Shown piece after piece: positions 5,230 through 6,289 of a stretch of 6,289 bases of DNA; position 1 is the first letter of the stretch, and every line of letters begins with the position of its first letter. The stretch spans positions 1-6,289 of the forward strand of contig JAOTXR010000135.1 in the NCBI GenBank assembly GCA_029862285.1, in the 5' to 3' direction. The stretch is from Gammaproteobacteria bacterium. Lineage in GTDB: Bacteria; Pseudomonadota; Gammaproteobacteria; Steroidobacterales; JABDKV01. A program made the position numbers and the translations under genes. The notes beneath the pieces are model-generated. The model did no database searches. It was given only the letters and a program-made list of their open reading frames with translations, and was not told the DNA's origin.

Positions 5230-6289
5230 TTCTGCTGTCACCTATCCAACGACTCAGGAAGTGGATTTTGTGATCGTTGGTTCCGGCGCAGCGGGCGGGG
5301 TGTTGGCGCGGGAACTGTCGCGTTCAGGATTCGATATCGTTGTGTTGGAGCAGGGCCCCTATCGCAAGGCTGGCGATTTTACGCATGACGAACTGAGCGT
5401 GTTCTTCATGAACGAGATGATGGGTGGTATCGACGGCGAACATCCGCAGTCGTTCAGAGCCAGTGAAACGGAGGATGCAAGCGTGGCGGGCGGTCTGCCA
5501 CCGGCACTCTATGCGCGAACCGTCGGCGGTTCGAGTGTGCACTACTCCGGCAATTTCTGGCGCTTCCATCCGGTCGATTTCAAGGAGCATTCATTGCTCG
5601 GGGATCTGGATGGGACCGGTTTCGCCGACTGGCCGATCGATTACGATGAGCTCGAGCCGTACTACACAAGGGTCGATTGGGAAATAGGTGTATCGGGTAC
5701 GCCGGGTCCTTTTGACCCGCACCGGTCCAGGCCATATCCGATGCCGCCATTACCGGTCAAGTCGTCGGGCGTGCTGTTCGAACGTGGTGCCAAAGCACTG
5801 GATCTGCATCCACAGCCTGCGCCAAAAGCAATACTCTCTGAGCCGTTCAATGGCCGCTCGGCATGCATGCACTGTGGTTTTTGTCTGGGCTTTGGCTGTG
5901 AAATGAACGCAAAGTCCTCGTCACTGGCGACCATGATCCCTGAGGCCGAGGCAACCGGCCGGTGCGAGATTCGAAGCGACTCAACCGTATTTCGTTTGCA
6001 GACCGATGACAATGGCAGGATTCGAAAAGTATTATATTTCGACAAGCAGGGCAACGAGCACGGGCAACGTTGCAAGGCTGCGATTGTGTCTGCAAACGGT
6101 GCCGAGACACCGCGTCTGTTGTTTTTGTCGGAGTCATCACGGTTTCCACAAGGCCTGTCAAATTCCAGTGGTTTAGTCGGCAAGTATCTGATGTTCAATG
6201 GCCACACGGTTACCAATGCCGTTTTCGAACAACAATTGAATGAATACAAAAGCGTACAATGCACGCGGGTGGTGTTTGATTTTTACGCC
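5222..6289 (+). CDS. GMC-family FAD-dependent oxidoreductase, catalytic subunit (partial, 3' end missing)
   Basis: The frame is open for 356 codons from GTG 5222 to the window edge; relatives have roughly 500-590 residues, so the C-terminal third is missing. Visible motifs include the FAD dinucleotide-binding site DFVIVGSGAAGG (15-26), with Glu43 at the end of the second strand as expected for ribose binding. Others are VGGSSVHYSGNFWR (101-114), DWPIDYDELEPYY (136-148) and ANGAETPRLL (291-300). A cysteine cluster CMHCGFCLGFGC (215-226) has Cys215, 218, 221 and 226. Similar clusters occur in bacterial gluconate/glucose dehydrogenase-type GMC proteins, and an iron-sulfur cluster is known in the Burkholderia FAD-glucose dehydrogenase. 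There is no signal peptide; export as a complex with the upstream Tat protein is inferred. It probably oxidises a sugar, polyol or other alcohol in the periplasm. The catalytic His-His/Asn region lies beyond the window, so activity and substrate cannot be judged. Confidence 0.9.
   Translation, partial: MADSAVTYPTTQEVDFVIVGSGAAGGVLARELSRSGFDIVVLEQGPYRKAGDFTHDELSVFFMNEMMGGIDGEHPQSFRASETEDASVAGGLPPALYARTVGGSSVHYSGNFWRFHPVDFKEHSLLGDLDGTGFADWPIDYDELEPYYTRVDWEIGVSGTPGPFDPHRSRPYPMPPLPVKSSGVLFERGAKALDLHPQPAPKAILSEPFNGRSACMHCGFCLGFGCEMNAKSSSLATMIPEAEATGRCEIRSDSTVFRLQTDDNGRIRKVLYFDKQGNEHGQRCKAAIVSANGAETPRLLFLSESSRFPQGLSNSSGLVGKYLMFNGHTVTNAVFEQQLNEYKSVQCTRVVFDFYA

Noticed and set aside
5662..6264. 200-codon open frame on the minus strand
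   Set aside because: It lies wholly opposite the GMC gene, whose motifs are unmistakable, and its translation resembles no family I know.

Overview
The window looks like chromosomal DNA from a gammaproteobacterium of marine or Vibrio-like lifestyle, moderately GC-rich and densely coding, with every gene on the + strand. The lineage is inferred only from gene order and protein family resemblance; no rRNA, tRNA or other marker is present to place it more closely.

Region 1 (positions 2-4560) is one tight operon encoding a TonB2-type energy-transducing system. In order it holds the 3' end of a DUF3450 gene, a large signal-peptide-bearing MotA/TolQ/ExbB protein (TtpC-like), a short ExbB (ExbB2-like), ExbD, TonB and an exported TPR-repeat protein. 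This is the same order as the tonB2 cluster I recall from Vibrio. Intergenic gaps are between -4 and 29 bases, each start has a plausible ribosome binding site, and a strong intrinsic terminator (4583-4612) closes the unit. Two ExbB-family proteins plus ExbD should form a proton-driven inner-membrane motor. TonB would carry its output to outer-membrane receptors, with DUF3450 and the TPR protein as probable periplasmic accessories.

Region 2 (4651-6289) starts a second transcription unit. A small Tat-signal protein of the gluconate 2-dehydrogenase subunit 3 family overlaps by 8 bases a GMC-type flavoprotein that runs off the window end. The flavoprotein has an N-terminal FAD-binding motif and a four-cysteine cluster but no signal peptide of its own. 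This layout matches periplasmic FAD-dependent sugar/polyol dehydrogenases in which the small subunit carries the catalytic subunit through the Tat system. The substrate cannot be told from the sequence, and any cytochrome c partner would lie beyond the window.

I do not see a clearly new system. The best leads are the absence of the usual transmembrane glutamate in both ExbB homologues together with a TonB membrane segment that has no histidine, and the cysteine cluster in the GMC subunit. No mobile element, CRISPR array, RNA gene or long repeat is visible.
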